From Deltaproteobacteria bacterium (lineage in GTDB: Bacteria > Desulfobacterota > Desulfobacteria > Desulfobacterales > B30-G6): DNA of 7,481 nt. The stretch lies in assembly GCA_019313725.1 (NCBI GenBank), contig JAFDAT010000162.1, forward strand, positions 1 through 7,481. The letters run 5' to 3'. Shown in pieces: positions 1 to 5,841 of this stretch. The notes beneath the pieces are model-generated. The model searched no databases and was not told where the DNA came from. It was given only the letters and a program-made list of their open reading frames with translations. Position numbers and translations under genes: made by a program. Every line of letters starts with the position of its first letter. The first letter of the stretch is position 1.

Positions 1-56
1 TCATCGCCGTATCGCGCTACCAGGTTTTTTACCTGAATGATTTTATTGTGTGTCAT
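1..56 (-). CDS. mlaF: MlaF-type ABC transporter ATPase, N-terminus only (cut by window edge)
   Basis: The first 18 codons read MTHNKIIQVKNLVARYGD before the window ends. The 'I-x-V-K-N-L-V-x-R-Y-G-D' pattern is the usual first strand of an ABC nucleotide-binding domain of the MlaF kind, which would hydrolyse ATP on the cytoplasmic side to power phospholipid movement by the MlaE permease. The Walker motifs lie outside the window. The position, 55 bases downstream of the mlaE stop on the same strand, supports the call, since mlaE and mlaF are usually neighbours. A second in-frame ATG lies four codons upstream (68-66), directly after the GCGGC hairpin; neither ATG has a clear Shine-Dalgarno. I prefer the ATG at 56 because the family normally has only a few residues before the first strand. 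The family call is inference from a short fragment plus context. Confidence 0.62.
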   Translation of the reverse strand, partial: MTHNKIIQVKNLVARYGD

Positions 57-69
57 AAGTTTTATCATA

Positions 70-112
70 GCGGCGAAGCCGCATACCGTAAAATCGCCCC
101 AAACGATTTTAC
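70..112 (-). repeat. Double-hairpin dispersed element, copy A, between mlaE and mlaF
   Basis: Two hairpins lie side by side. The first is GCGGC-GAA-GCCGC (70-82). After a 6-base spacer (83-88, sharing its last base with the next stem), the second has 9-bp arms GTAAAATCG (88-96) and CGATTTTAC (104-112) around the loop CCCCAAA. A second copy with the same layout lies at 5842-5884. In both, the distal arm runs into the stop codon of a minus-strand gene, preceded by a TGG codon. This resembles REP/BIME-type intergenic palindromes, which can act as mRNA-stability or attenuation elements. Here it sits inside a putative operon, so full termination is unlikely. A transposase-mobilised origin is possible but not shown. 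Confidence 0.75.
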
Positions 113-1251
113 TACCAGTAGGAACGAATAACCGCAAATATCGAGTCGAACAGGATAATCAGAAAAATACTGCTGACAACTGCGGAGGTAGCCGCATTGC
201 CGACCGACGCAGCACCGCCCCTTACCTGGAAGCCCCGCAAACACCCGATCCAGGCGATAATCACGGCAAAAAAAACACTCTTCATCATGCCCCACGAAAC
301 TTCAAAAAGATCCAGGGTTTCAAGCGTTTGCGTGATATATGCGCCCGGCGTAAGATCAAGCATGAACACCCCGACCACCATTCCGCCGGTAACGGCAAAA
401 AAATCCGCGAAAAGGGTAAGCAGGGGAATGACAATAACAGCCGCAATAACCCTGGGTACGGCAAGAAAGATCGTCGGATTGAATCCCATGGTATAGAGGG
501 CGTCGATCTCTTCAGAGATCTGCATGGTGCCGATTTCCGCAGCATAGGAAGAACCGGTTCTGCCTGCTACGACAATGGCCGTCATGATCGGGCCCAATTC
601 GGATACCATGGCCAGGGCGACCAGGGAAGCCACATAAATATTGGCCCCGAATTGTCTGAGCTGTATCGAGGACGTGAAGGCCATGATGAGCCCTAAAAGA
701 AAACTGATCAGGCCCACGATGGGAACTGCATCAACGCCGGTTTTCTTCATGTGGGTGATGGTGTCGTCCCCCCGCAGTGATCCGGGGTGAAACAAGACAT
801 GCAGGAGTCCCAGTACAACAGAGCCGAGAAATGAGGTCATGTAGCGGATGTTGTACAGTTCACGAATGGCTGCATCACCGAAGCGTACAAAAATATTGGG
901 AATCTTACTGCTTTCGAAAATGTTGCATTCAACGTCGCGTGAGTAGGCGGCCAGTTCGAAGGCGTTTCGGACGGGACCGGAGGCATTCAGCATTTGAAAC
1001 CGACCGCCCCATGCATTCACCGAAGATTCAAGATCCAGTATGGCGAGTTTGCTATAATCGTCCAGATAGGCCACGTTGGCAAGGTCTATGGTCAATAACG
1101 GGGGACGTTGTCTGGTGATGAAGGGAAAGAGTGATCGGTAAAGGGATGACGTCGTGTTACTATCGATGTTGCTTTTGAAAAGGACCACCAGTTCATCCTT
1201 ATCGTTTTTCACGATATCGTATACGGATGATGATAATTTTTCATTTTTCAT
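112..1251 (-). CDS. mlaE: STAS-domain-fused MlaE-family lipid ABC transporter permease
   Basis: This 379-residue protein is an inner-membrane permease of the Mla phospholipid-transport type. Residues about 8-125 form a STAS-like domain (core around LTIDLANVAYLDDYSKLAIL, residues 53-72), equivalent to the separate MlaB protein of E. coli. Residues about 136-379 are the MlaE domain: hydrophobic stretches near 137-155, 176-195, 206-230, 261-298, 319-336 and 353-374, with the family signature ELGPIMTAIVVAGRTG followed by SSYAAEIGTM (218-243). E. coli MlaE is about 260 residues, so the extra length is the fused STAS domain. I start at the ATG at 1251 because the open frame continues upstream only as low-quality sequence that overlaps the small gene at 1331-1549. 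The Shine-Dalgarno is weak (a GAG 13 bases upstream). The gene ends TAC TGG TAG inside repeat copy A and is followed by the mlaF start. Confidence 0.93.
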   Translation of the reverse strand: MKNEKLSSSVYDIVKNDKDELVVLFKSNIDSNTTSSLYRSLFPFITRQRPPLLTIDLANVAYLDDYSKLAILDLESSVNAWGGRFQMLNASGPVRNAFELAAYSRDVECNIFESSKIPNIFVRFGDAAIRELYNIRYMTSFLGSVVLGLLHVLFHPGSLRGDDTITHMKKTGVDAVPIVGLISFLLGLIMAFTSSIQLRQFGANIYVASLVALAMVSELGPIMTAIVVAGRTGSSYAAEIGTMQISEEIDALYTMGFNPTIFLAVPRVIAAVIVIPLLTLFADFFAVTGGMVVGVFMLDLTPGAYITQTLETLDLFEVSWGMMKSVFFAVIIAWIGCLRGFQVRGGAASVGNAATSAVVSSIFLIILFDSIFAVIRSYW

Positions 1252-1330
1252 ACTAAGACAATCACTCGGAGTTATTGAGATGGAGTATTGTTCATACTTA
1301 GGGCTCTGAACTGGCCCAAGGACCCGGTTT

Positions 1331-1549
1331 TTATTTCCGCCACCCCTCGAGCGAGAGGGCCGATGCTTCCAGGGTCGAGAAATGTCGGGTGCAGGAAATC
1401 GTTTCGGACAGGACAACCTGTATACGCCGAAGAATGCCGCAGGATCGGGCGCACCCGGGAAGGTTGTCCCGACGACGGCACCCGTTACAGGGGCTCTTGA
1501 CCAGATGGCCGATTTCAAAATCCAGCTTTCGATAAACTGCGCTCTTCAT
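1331..1549 (-). CDS. Small cysteine-motif protein, 72 residues, unknown function
   Basis: I recognise no named family. The protein starts MKSAVYRKLDFEIGHLVKSP and then has cysteines at 21, 24, 33 and 37 (C-x2-C-x8-C-x3-C) plus one at 53. The four-cysteine pattern could hold zinc or an iron-sulfur cluster, or form disulfides; that is inference. There is no signal peptide or membrane segment, so it is probably cytoplasmic. Support for a real gene: an AGGA six bases before the ATG, a start only 18 bases after the acyl-CoA synthetase stop, a stop 79 bases before mlaE, and a residue pattern that looks coding. It fills most of the 316-base gap between its neighbours. The overlapping frame that extends mlaE upstream lacks these signs. 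It probably belongs to the same transcript as both neighbours. Confidence 0.72.
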   Translation of the reverse strand: MKSAVYRKLDFEIGHLVKSPCNGCRRRDNLPGCARSCGILRRIQVVLSETISCTRHFSTLEASALSLEGWRK

Positions 1550-1555
1550 GATATT

Positions 1556-1560
1556 TCCTG
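1556..1560 (-). promoter_or_regulatory. Ribosome binding site of the small cysteine-motif gene
   Basis: On the minus strand the sequence CAGGA is followed by AATATC and then the ATG at 1549, giving a six-base spacing from AGGA. This is one of the clearer Shine-Dalgarno sites in the window and favours the 72-residue gene over the competing frame. Confidence 0.7.
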
Positions 1561-1567
1561 GATATGC

Positions 1568-3856
1568 TTACAGTGAGCAAGTAAATTTATAATATTCATA
1601 CATCTTGGAGAGCGTTTTAACCGCTCTTTCCGGAGTGGTGTAAAATACACCTTTGTAATCGCTCTTTTCCGCCATGTATATGGTACGATCCTTCTCGTCT
1701 GTCAACAGCGATACGCCTAGAACAGGCTTCTGGTATTTTTCCATCAGGCTGACGATCTGTTCCACATAGCTTTTTTCGAAGTCAACCAGATCCTTTTTAA
1801 CAGCATTCAGGAATTCGGGATCATAATCCGGGTCGGCGACCATCACAGCGTTAAAATACTGACTCACAAGGTGTTTACGCCCCATGATGCCCAGATTGAT
1901 TACGGCATCACATCCATCCCATTGCAAAAGAGATTCAATGATGTTGACCGGCAAGGCATTGTCGTGCTCGCCCACCAGGTCTATGGGGTTTGAGCGGCTC
2001 CAGTAGGGCGGCAGCCACTGATCAATCTGCTGGATGATGTCCGGTGACAGGTCCGGCACTTCGAGGCCATTGGCATTGCAGAGATCGGCGGTAACCACAC
2101 CCCATCCACCGCCCAGGGTCATGATGGCCGTGCGTTTGCCTTGGGGCAGGGGCAGGGAGGAGAACCCGGCGGCAAGATCCAGCAGGTCCATGGAGTGTTC
2201 CACCTTGACAATACCGGCCTGGCGGCAGACCGCATTGAAAATCCGGCTGTCTGTGCTCAAGGCGCCCGTATGGCTGGAGGCGGCCTTTGTGCCGGCTTCG
2301 CTTTGGCCACCCTTCATGAGCACAATCGGCTTTTGCCGGCCAACGCGGCGGGCACTTTCGAAAAACCGGCGGCCATCCTTGACGCTTTCGATGTACAGCA
2401 TGACCGCACGGGTAACGGGGTCGTTTTCCAGGGTCTCCAGAAGATCCTCAATAGTGGTCATGGCTTCGTTGCCGGAACCGCAAAAACCCCGGATGCCGAT
2501 ACCCTGCTGTTCGGCAAATGCCAGAAACTGCGTTCCCATGTTTCCGGATTGCGAGACCAGGGTGGTCGATCCGGGCCTTGGTTTTACCGGTAGACTGGTA
2601 CAGTTCAATTGAACATGCGGGTTGCAAATACCCATGGTGTTAGGGCCCAGAATCTGGATGCCGGCCTTGCGGGCAGCCAGGACGAGCTCCTTTTCAAGCT
2701 GTTTGCCTTCTTTGTTGGTTTCGCCAAAACCGGAAGTGATCAGCAGGACGCTGGTGATTCCTTTGGCTTGCAGTTCCGGAATGAGGGAGATGACGCCGGC
2801 AGCCGGGATGGTGACAACCGCCAGGTCGACCTCACCTTTGATATCCGTTACCGAGGTGTAGACATCCCGTCCGGCTATTTTTCCGCCTTTAGGGTTGACC
2901 AGGTAAATATCACCCTGGTAGCCGCTGCTGATGGTGTTGGCCACCAGGATGTGGCCCCATTTTCCCAATTGGGCGGAAGCGCCCACAAAGGCGATGGACC
3001 TGGGATAGAAAATCGGCCGGATCAGTTCCGGACCCACCTGGGGGACAGGCGGTGCCGATATAGCCGCGCTGCCCAGCACGACCAGTGCGTCCACCGCAAC
3101 AACGCTGCCATCGGACCGGGTGACAAGCGGATTGATGTCGATTTCTGCAATCTGAGGATGCTCCCCGGCCAACCGGGACAAACCTGTCAGGGTTTGCATC
3201 AGAAGCTTCCGGTCAACTTTATGTTCACCTCGGAAATCATCTAACAGCGGCTGGACCTTGATGTCATCCAGCATCGCTTCGACATCATTTGACGAAAGGG
3301 GCGCCAGCCGAAAAGCGACATCCGACAGCGCTTCGGTAAAAATACCGCCGGCACCGAACATGATCACGGGACCGAACTGCGGATCCCGGAACATGCCGGC
3401 CACCCATTCCCTTTTGCCTTCCACAAAGGGCTGCACCAGGAGTCCTTCCAGAGCTGTGCCGGCATCCTCGGCTATCTTCCGGGCGGCTTCCTCAACTTCA
3501 GCGTCGTTTTTTAATTTCAGGTGAACCAGTCCTTTTTCAGTTTTGTGCAGCAATTGACTGCCCAGGCCTTTGACGACCACCGGGTAACCCATTTGAACGG
3601 CAGCGCCGACGGCCTCTTGAGGTGTATGGGCGACGGTTTCCGCCGGCACCGGGATACCATATGCGCCCAGAAGGCGTTTGGCGTGGTACTCGTTCAGGGA
3701 TTTGCTGCCGTCTTCTATGGCATTTTTAAGCAATTCATCGATGGGCAATGGGTTTGTTGAGTTTGTTGCGTTTTTTGGGTTCATTGAGTTTGTTGAGTTT
3801 GTTGAGTTCATTGTGTTTTTTGGGTCCGTTGGGTTTGTTGGGTTTGTTGAGTTCAA
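1568..3856 (-). CDS. NDP-forming acyl-CoA synthetase (acetate--CoA ligase, ADP-forming type), fused beta-alpha
   Basis: It would interconvert an acyl-CoA, ADP and phosphate with the free acid, CoA and ATP in the cytoplasm; the acyl substrate cannot be read from sequence. Residues about 37-262 are the ATP-grasp (beta) part, with GYPVVVKGLGSQLLHKTEKG (90-109), FGAGGIFTEAL (167-177) and EIDINPL (238-244). Residues about 284-410 are the CoA-binding Rossmann domain (SIAFVGAS, 287-294; ILGPNTMGICNP, 402-413). Residues about 430-565 are the succinyl-CoA-ligase-like domain, with SQSGNMG (435-441) and SHTGALS (528-534), whose His529 matches the phosphohistidine site of ADP-forming synthetases. Residues about 575-762 are a further ligase domain. 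The beta half comes first, whereas many bacterial relatives put the alpha half first. The first 36 residues are low-complexity N/S/T/P encoded by the 9-nt repeat. The furthest start is TTG at 3856; in-frame ATGs at 3811 and 3784 are alternatives, none with a clear Shine-Dalgarno. A TAA lies in frame just upstream (about 3878-3880). Confidence 0.92.
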   Translation of the reverse strand: MNSTNPTNPTDPKNTMNSTNSTNSMNPKNATNSTNPLPIDELLKNAIEDGSKSLNEYHAKRLLGAYGIPVPAETVAHTPQEAVGAAVQMGYPVVVKGLGSQLLHKTEKGLVHLKLKNDAEVEEAARKIAEDAGTALEGLLVQPFVEGKREWVAGMFRDPQFGPVIMFGAGGIFTEALSDVAFRLAPLSSNDVEAMLDDIKVQPLLDDFRGEHKVDRKLLMQTLTGLSRLAGEHPQIAEIDINPLVTRSDGSVVAVDALVVLGSAAISAPPVPQVGPELIRPIFYPRSIAFVGASAQLGKWGHILVANTISSGYQGDIYLVNPKGGKIAGRDVYTSVTDIKGEVDLAVVTIPAAGVISLIPELQAKGITSVLLITSGFGETNKEGKQLEKELVLAARKAGIQILGPNTMGICNPHVQLNCTSLPVKPRPGSTTLVSQSGNMGTQFLAFAEQQGIGIRGFCGSGNEAMTTIEDLLETLENDPVTRAVMLYIESVKDGRRFFESARRVGRQKPIVLMKGGQSEAGTKAASSHTGALSTDSRIFNAVCRQAGIVKVEHSMDLLDLAAGFSSLPLPQGKRTAIMTLGGGWGVVTADLCNANGLEVPDLSPDIIQQIDQWLPPYWSRSNPIDLVGEHDNALPVNIIESLLQWDGCDAVINLGIMGRKHLVSQYFNAVMVADPDYDPEFLNAVKKDLVDFEKSYVEQIVSLMEKYQKPVLGVSLLTDEKDRTIYMAEKSDYKGVFYTTPERAVKTLSKMYEYYKFTCSL

Positions 3857-3860
3857 GGGC
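3753..3860 (-). repeat. 9-nt tandem repeat encoding the synthetase N-terminal tail
   Basis: Eleven contiguous 9-base units run from 3753 to 3851, with a degenerate twelfth to 3860. The plus-strand consensus is TTTGTTGRG; variants include TTTTTTGGG, TTCATTGAG and TCCGTTGGG. The unit length is a multiple of three, so gain or loss keeps the reading frame and only changes the length of the Asn-Ser/Pro-Thr tail of the synthetase (residues 1-36). Two units carry ATG codons, so copy number also moves the candidate starts. It could instead be mostly untranslated leader if translation begins at the TTG just after the repeat (before PIDELL). Confidence 0.88.
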
Positions 3861-3907
3861 TCTGATAGAGCGCCATGTTAGTACCTATTTTTTCAAATCA
3901 CATCATG

Positions 3908-3935
3908 TTTATACCTCAAATAAATTGAGCTACAA
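3908..3935 (-). promoter_or_regulatory. Possible sigma-70 promoter for the synthetase-mla operon
   Basis: On the minus strand TTGTAG (3935-3930) and TATAAA (3913-3908) are separated by 16 bases, matching 4 and 5 of 6 consensus bases. Transcription would begin near 3901, about 45 bases before the TTG start. The spacer is itself a small palindrome, CTCAA-5 bases-TTGAG (3915-3929), which could be an operator or chance. This is prediction only. Confidence 0.35.
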
Positions 3936-3977
3936 GGTGTTTTTTTCACCATTTACAGAATGGACTTGCGTCTGGGC

Positions 3978-4005
3978 CTGGATTCCCGCCTGCGCGGGAA
4001 TCCAG
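3978..4005. repeat. 12-bp perfect palindrome, REP-like
   Basis: The arms CTGGATTCCCGC (3978-3989) and GCGGGAATCCAG (3994-4005) pair perfectly around a four-base loop CTGC. GATTCCCGC/GCGGGAATC palindromes of this kind are, from general knowledge, common dispersed repeats in proteobacterial intergenic DNA. It lies 8 bases beyond the stop of the DUF4143 remnant and upstream of the synthetase operon, with no T-run, so I call it a repeat rather than a terminator. Confidence 0.75.
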
Positions 4006-4013
4006 AAAGGGAG

Positions 4014-4442
4014 TCAATAAATATGAAAAATCAATGTACATTGAAACAAGTAATTAAGTAAACGATTCTTTGAGCATTCGTTCCAGTCTATGTCCAATTT
4101 ACCAGTTATCCTGACTTCAACCCTTATTCTAACGTTGCTTTCTGATGCAGAAAAAGCAAAGTATATCGGTATAAAATAAATGTTCTGTTCAGGAAGTTCC
4201 GCATAGAGTCGCGATGAAAACACAATACCGGACGGGCAGTTTTTATATTTATGCAGACATAGGTGGAGGCTTTTTAGCCTGCCGGATGAGCCGCTTTTTA
4301 CTTCGACCGGAAAAATATTATTTTTTTGAACTGCCAGGAAGTCCACTTCTGCCGTACTGCTTTTCGCATGTCTCGACCAGTAGTGTACCATCCCATTTTG
4401 TGATAGAATCATTTCCTGACCGACAAACTGTTCTGCCTCGGA
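4014..4442 (-). pseudogene. C-terminal remnant of a DUF4143-family ATPase
   Basis: The frame opens right after a TAA (4445-4443) and reads SEAEQFVGQEMILSQ, then HYWSRHAK, STAEVDFLAVQ and IFPVEVKSGSSGRLKSL, ending its recognisable part near YFIPIYFA. That is the last 90-100 residues of the DUF4143 AAA+ family: the 'EQFVGQE' helix and the PD-(D/E)XK-like pair E-V-D and E-V-K. The ATPase domain and Walker motifs are missing, so it cannot act as an ATPase. The last 46 residues before the TGA at 4014 look unrelated and may be read-through. An ATG at 4412 could start a 132-residue peptide, but its AGGA is too close to be a good ribosome site. It is a different subtype from the complete ATPase next door, so not a simple duplication. 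Loss may have come from a deletion or insertion near 4443-4490. Confidence 0.72.
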
Positions 4443-4465
4443 TTAAAAAGCCCAATAGGATGATA

Positions 4466-4487
4466 CTCCGCGGCTTGCCGCGGGGAG
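4466..4487. repeat. GC-rich palindrome just after the DUF4143 stop
   Basis: CCGCGGC (4468-4474) and GCCGCGG (4477-4483) form an almost loopless palindrome; as RNA it would fold as CCGCGG with a four-base loop. An outer CT/AG pair is offset by two G bases (4484-4485). It begins 4 bases after the ATPase stop and separates that gene from the upstream edge of the DUF4143 remnant. A T-rich stretch (CTTTTTAATCC on the minus strand) follows about 20 bases later, too far for a standard terminator. It resembles dispersed intergenic palindromes and could protect the transcript 3' end. Confidence 0.65.
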
Positions 4488-4490
4488 GCT

Positions 4491-5663
4491 TCATTTATTC
4501 ATAGGTCCATTGGTCATGAGTAAATTTTCTGCATTAACCACTTCAATATCATCAGCCACCGGATAATTCCGTTCACCCATGTAAACAACGGTACCTTTGT
4601 GGATGATGCCTTCTTCGAGGCCCGTTTTCAGGTTCTTCCAGTCTTTTTTTCCAACGGATAGTGAGCATTTGAATTCATAACCCAACCGCTCATTGCCGCG
4701 GTCTACAATAAGATCGATCTCGGCACCCCGTTGGGTTCGATAGAAAAAAAACCGGCTTCCGGATCGCGCGAGTGTTTCATGGGCTATTAGCTGTTCTATC
4801 ATCAACCCCTCCCAGCTGTTTCCACGTTTGGGTGATTCCAATAAATTTCTTTCCGAGGAGATGCCTAATAAATAGTGCAGCATACCCGTATCTCTGATGT
4901 AAATCTTGGGCGATTTTATCAACCTTTTTTTGACGTTGGTATGGTAAGGCTGTAAACGCCTGATAAGGAAATGACCTTCAATTAAATCCAAATGATTTGA
5001 TATGGTATGATAATTAGCGCTTAAGGAACGGCCTATTTCTGATGCATTAAGAAGACCGCCGTGCAGGTGTGCGATCATACCCATTAATCTGCGCATCTGG
5101 ACCGGGGTTGCTTTGAGCCCATAACGGGGAATATCTCTTTCAACAAAAGTTCTGACATAGTTTTCCTGCCACCTTTGCCACTTTAAAGGGTCTTTTTCCT
5201 TGACGGCATCGGGATAACCCCCTTTTAGCCAGTAATGAGAAATATCGATTTTCTTTATGGCGGCTAATTCTGAATAAAGAAATGGTGTCAGTTCGATTAT
5301 TCCAACCCTTCCGGCGAGGCTTTCGGATATTCTTTTTACCAGCTCTGGATTGACCGATCCCAGAAGAAAATATTGGCCATTTTCTTGTCTCTTTAAGTCA
5401 ACGATGGATCGTAATACAGGAAAAATTTCAGGTAAAATCTGGGCTTCGTCCAGGATCAAAGGTGCGCCAAACCGTTTCAAGGCAAATTCAATATTGTCTA
5501 CAAAAATCTCCTGATCCGAAGGTTTCTCAAAATCAAAATATTCTCCTTCAAGAAAATACTTAGCCAAGGTGGTTTTGCCGCACTGTCTCGGGCCAAGAAT
5601 GAGAACGATGGGAAATTGTTTTGCCAACTCATGGACTAAATTTTCTGCATTACGGTTCAACAT
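4491..5663 (-). CDS. AAA+ ATPase with DUF4143 C-terminal domain
   Basis: A complete 390-residue member of the widespread AAA_14/DUF4143 family, whose cellular role is unknown. Walker A is GPRQCGKTT (24-32), Walker B is LILDEAQ (69-75), and a sensor-like GSVNPEL follows (102-108). ERDIPRYG (175-182) and a winged-helix-like stretch (about 203-240, LLNASEIGRSLSANYHTISN) come next. Then KIYIRDTGMLHYLL (253-266), typical of DUF4143, and a PD-(D/E)XK-like end with AEIDLIV (314-320) and YEFKCS (329-334). Key residues look intact, so ATP binding is likely; nuclease activity is only a possibility. The ATG at 5663 is fixed as the furthest start by an in-frame TAA inside the upstream palindrome. It has no Shine-Dalgarno immediately before it. 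The winged helix and the palindromes together suggest autoregulation. The gene looks like a stand-alone, sporadically acquired unit. Confidence 0.92.
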   Translation of the reverse strand: MLNRNAENLVHELAKQFPIVLILGPRQCGKTTLAKYFLEGEYFDFEKPSDQEIFVDNIEFALKRFGAPLILDEAQILPEIFPVLRSIVDLKRQENGQYFLLGSVNPELVKRISESLAGRVGIIELTPFLYSELAAIKKIDISHYWLKGGYPDAVKEKDPLKWQRWQENYVRTFVERDIPRYGLKATPVQMRRLMGMIAHLHGGLLNASEIGRSLSANYHTISNHLDLIEGHFLIRRLQPYHTNVKKRLIKSPKIYIRDTGMLHYLLGISSERNLLESPKRGNSWEGLMIEQLIAHETLARSGSRFFFYRTQRGAEIDLIVDRGNERLGYEFKCSLSVGKKDWKNLKTGLEEGIIHKGTVVYMGERNYPVADDIEVVNAENLLMTNGPMNK

Positions 5664-5700
5664 TGTTGCAAATTAGCATTTATAATTCTAATTTGCAACA
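5664..5700. promoter_or_regulatory. 13-bp perfect inverted repeat abutting the DUF4143 start codon
   Basis: TGTTGCAAATTAG (5664-5676) and CTAATTTGCAACA (5688-5700) are perfect inverted arms around an 11-base AT-rich centre. On the minus strand the centre contains TATAAA, a possible -10 element. The repeat ends at the base before the ATG, leaving no room for a ribosome site. It is a good operator candidate, possibly bound by the winged helix of the ATPase itself. As RNA it would fold right at the start codon. Confidence 0.75.
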
Positions 5701-5701
5701 C

Positions 5702-5728
5702 AAAAAATTTGTTCCTCCCAAATTTTTT
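5702..5728. promoter_or_regulatory. 10-bp inverted repeat with GGAGGAA in its loop
   Basis: AAAAAATTTG (5702-5711) and CAAATTTTTT (5719-5728) pair perfectly around a seven-base loop reading GGAGGAA on the minus strand, a strong Shine-Dalgarno-like sequence. It is one base from the 13-bp repeat. A GTG lies ten bases after the GGAGGAA (5701-5699) and opens a 14-codon frame ending in TGA at 5659-5657, just past the ATPase ATG. That layout would allow translational coupling. A double operator is the alternative. Confidence 0.6.
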
Positions 5729-5782
5729 ATCTGACTACCCAATAAGCACATTCTCAATATGCATGAAAGACCCAAAAGGAAA

Positions 5783-5802
5783 AGCAGGACTGAAGCCCTG
5801 CT
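5783..5802. repeat. Small hairpin downstream of the lectin gene
   Basis: AGCAGG (5783-5788) and CCTGCT (5797-5802) are inverted arms around ACTGAAGC. On the minus strand the hairpin is followed by TTTTCCTTTT, so it could act as a weak Rho-independent terminator for the lectin gene, about 80 bases past its stop. AGCAGGGCTTCAG-type sequences are also, from general knowledge, common dispersed repeats. Confidence 0.5.
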
Positions 5803-5841
5803 CTACATGAATGGACAACGAATTTAGAAAGGATAATAATA

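Noticed and set aside
21..35. CAGGT-TTTTT-ACCTG hairpin
   Set aside because: It falls within the mlaF codons QVKNL, has only 5-bp arms, and is explained by coding sequence.
1252..1518. Upstream extension of mlaE to a 468-residue protein
   Set aside because: The extra 89 residues are not family-like, overlap the small cysteine-motif gene that has a good ribosome site, and the STAS domain begins naturally at the ATG at 1251.
2034..3244. Several long open frames on the plus strand inside the synthetase gene
   Set aside because: They lie antisense to a gene with clear domain motifs throughout; their products are Arg/Ser/Gly-rich and match no family I know. They reflect high G+C codon use.
3753..3860. 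CRISPR-like array
   Set aside because: The units are contiguous 9-mers without spacers, so this is a tandem repeat.
3936..3950. GGTG-T7-CACC as a terminator
   Set aside because: The 4-bp stem is too weak, and the T-run is the loop rather than following the stem.
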